A DNA stretch of 5,343 bases from positions 1 to 5,343 of the forward strand of contig WLIH01000239.1 in assembly GCA_009702305.1 (NCBI GenBank). The letters run 5' to 3'. How positions within the stretch are numbered: position 1 is the stretch's first letter; every line of letters begins with the position of its first letter. The translations under genes and the position numbers were made by a program. The stretch is from Actinomycetota bacterium. Its GTDB lineage: Bacteria; Actinomycetota; Actinomycetes; Propionibacteriales; Nocardioidaceae. The notes beneath the pieces were generated by a model that worked only from the letters and a program-made list of their open reading frames with translations, was not told where the DNA came from and did no database searches. Below, piece by piece: positions 4,940 through 5,343 of this stretch.

Positions 4940-5343
4940 TGCGGCGCGCCATCGTCGCCGCGGCCGCGACGCTGCTGCTCGCGCCTGTGGCCGGGTCGTG
5001 GGCGGCGTGGTCCGACACCGCCCAGCTCACCGGCGGCACCACGACGGCCTACGCCGTGCCGAAGCCGGTGATCGGCAGCTGCGTGGTGACCGGGGGAGCC
5101 CTGGCGCAGAAGACGGCGACGATCACCTGGCCTGCCGTGGCCACGCCGCCCCTGACCTACACGGCGACGCTCGTCGAGACCGGGCAGACGGTCAGCGTCA
5201 GCGGCACCGGCGCCACCCGGACCGTCGCCTTCTCGGCAGGGCTGCTCAGCACCGTGCTCAATCAGACCTATCACGTGCGGATCGTCGCGGCCCTGCCCGC
5301 ACCGGGGACGTCGTGGATCTCGACCCATGCCGAGCAGCCGGTC
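4939..5343 (+). CDS. Secreted protein with SipW-type signal and FN3-like domain (partial, 3' end missing)
   Basis: The frame is open for 135 codons to the right edge, so the protein is incomplete. The ATG at 4939 shares its A with the preceding stop (TGATG), indicating translational coupling. Residues 1-22 form a short signal peptide (MRRAIVAAAATLLLAP...) ending GSWA, then AWSDTAQLTGGT, matching the signal ends of the other two secreted products and of TasA (WAAF). Cutting is expected at Ala22|Ala23. After a Pro-containing linker (VPKPVIGSC, 40-48) comes a beta-sandwich segment of fibronectin type III character. TATITWPAV (59-67) carries the typical core Trp64, followed by LTYTATLVETG and a later TYHVRIVAALP strand where FN3 has its conserved Tyr. 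The fold call is from pattern only. A surface adhesin or matrix partner is possible. Cys48 has no visible partner in the available part. Confidence 0.8.
   Translation, partial: MRRAIVAAAATLLLAPVAGSWAAWSDTAQLTGGTTTAYAVPKPVIGSCVVTGGALAQKTATITWPAVATPPLTYTATLVETGQTVSVSGTGATRTVAFSAGLLSTVLNQTYHVRIVAALPAPGTSWISTHAEQPV

Overview
The window is GC-rich throughout and uses codons ending mostly in G or C. It carries a phosphatidylinositol-phosphate synthase, a lipid enzyme typical of Actinobacteria, and at least two genes that look leaderless. Together these point to a high-GC actinobacterium. A Nocardioides-like (Propionibacteriales) source is plausible, but that is only an impression from the gene content and no rRNA or other taxonomic marker is present.

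Layout, left to right. (1) Positions 1-219, minus strand: the first 73 codons of a xylulokinase (xylB), cut by the window edge. Its promoter lies at 219-254, with a near-palindromic operator candidate inside the spacer. (2) Positions 276-1436, minus strand: an NAD(P)-dependent enzyme of the alanine dehydrogenase/transhydrogenase superfamily, closest to N5-(carboxyethyl)ornithine synthase. (3) Positions 1545-2195, plus strand: a complete PIP synthase of the CDP-alcohol phosphatidyltransferase family (pgsA type), divergent from gene 2. (4) Positions 2224-3126, plus strand: pdxS, the synthase subunit of PLP synthase, with all three key residues. (5) Positions 3204-5343, plus strand: a tight four-gene export cassette. 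It encodes a small secreted protein with an alternate-type signal peptide, a SipW-like S26B signal peptidase, a TasA-like secreted protein, and a third secreted protein with an FN3-like domain that runs off the window end.

Genes 1-4 are metabolic and membrane-lipid housekeeping. The pgsA-pdxS adjacency looks like a compacted form of the longer mycobacterial neighbourhood (pgsA1-patA-pimA ... pdxS ... pdxT). Neither patA/pimA nor pdxT appears in the window.

The SipW-type cassette is the most interesting part. The three presumed substrates share the same signal-peptide end: small residues, then aromatic Tyr-Trp or Ala-Trp, then a Leu-Thr-Gly stretch. They surround their likely dedicated peptidase, and gene spacing is +10, -11 and -1 bases, which implies one translationally coupled operon. 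By analogy with Bacillus SipW/TasA the products may form surface or matrix fibres. Nothing in the sequence proves that, and the proteins differ from TasA in having cysteine pairs and an FN3-like member.
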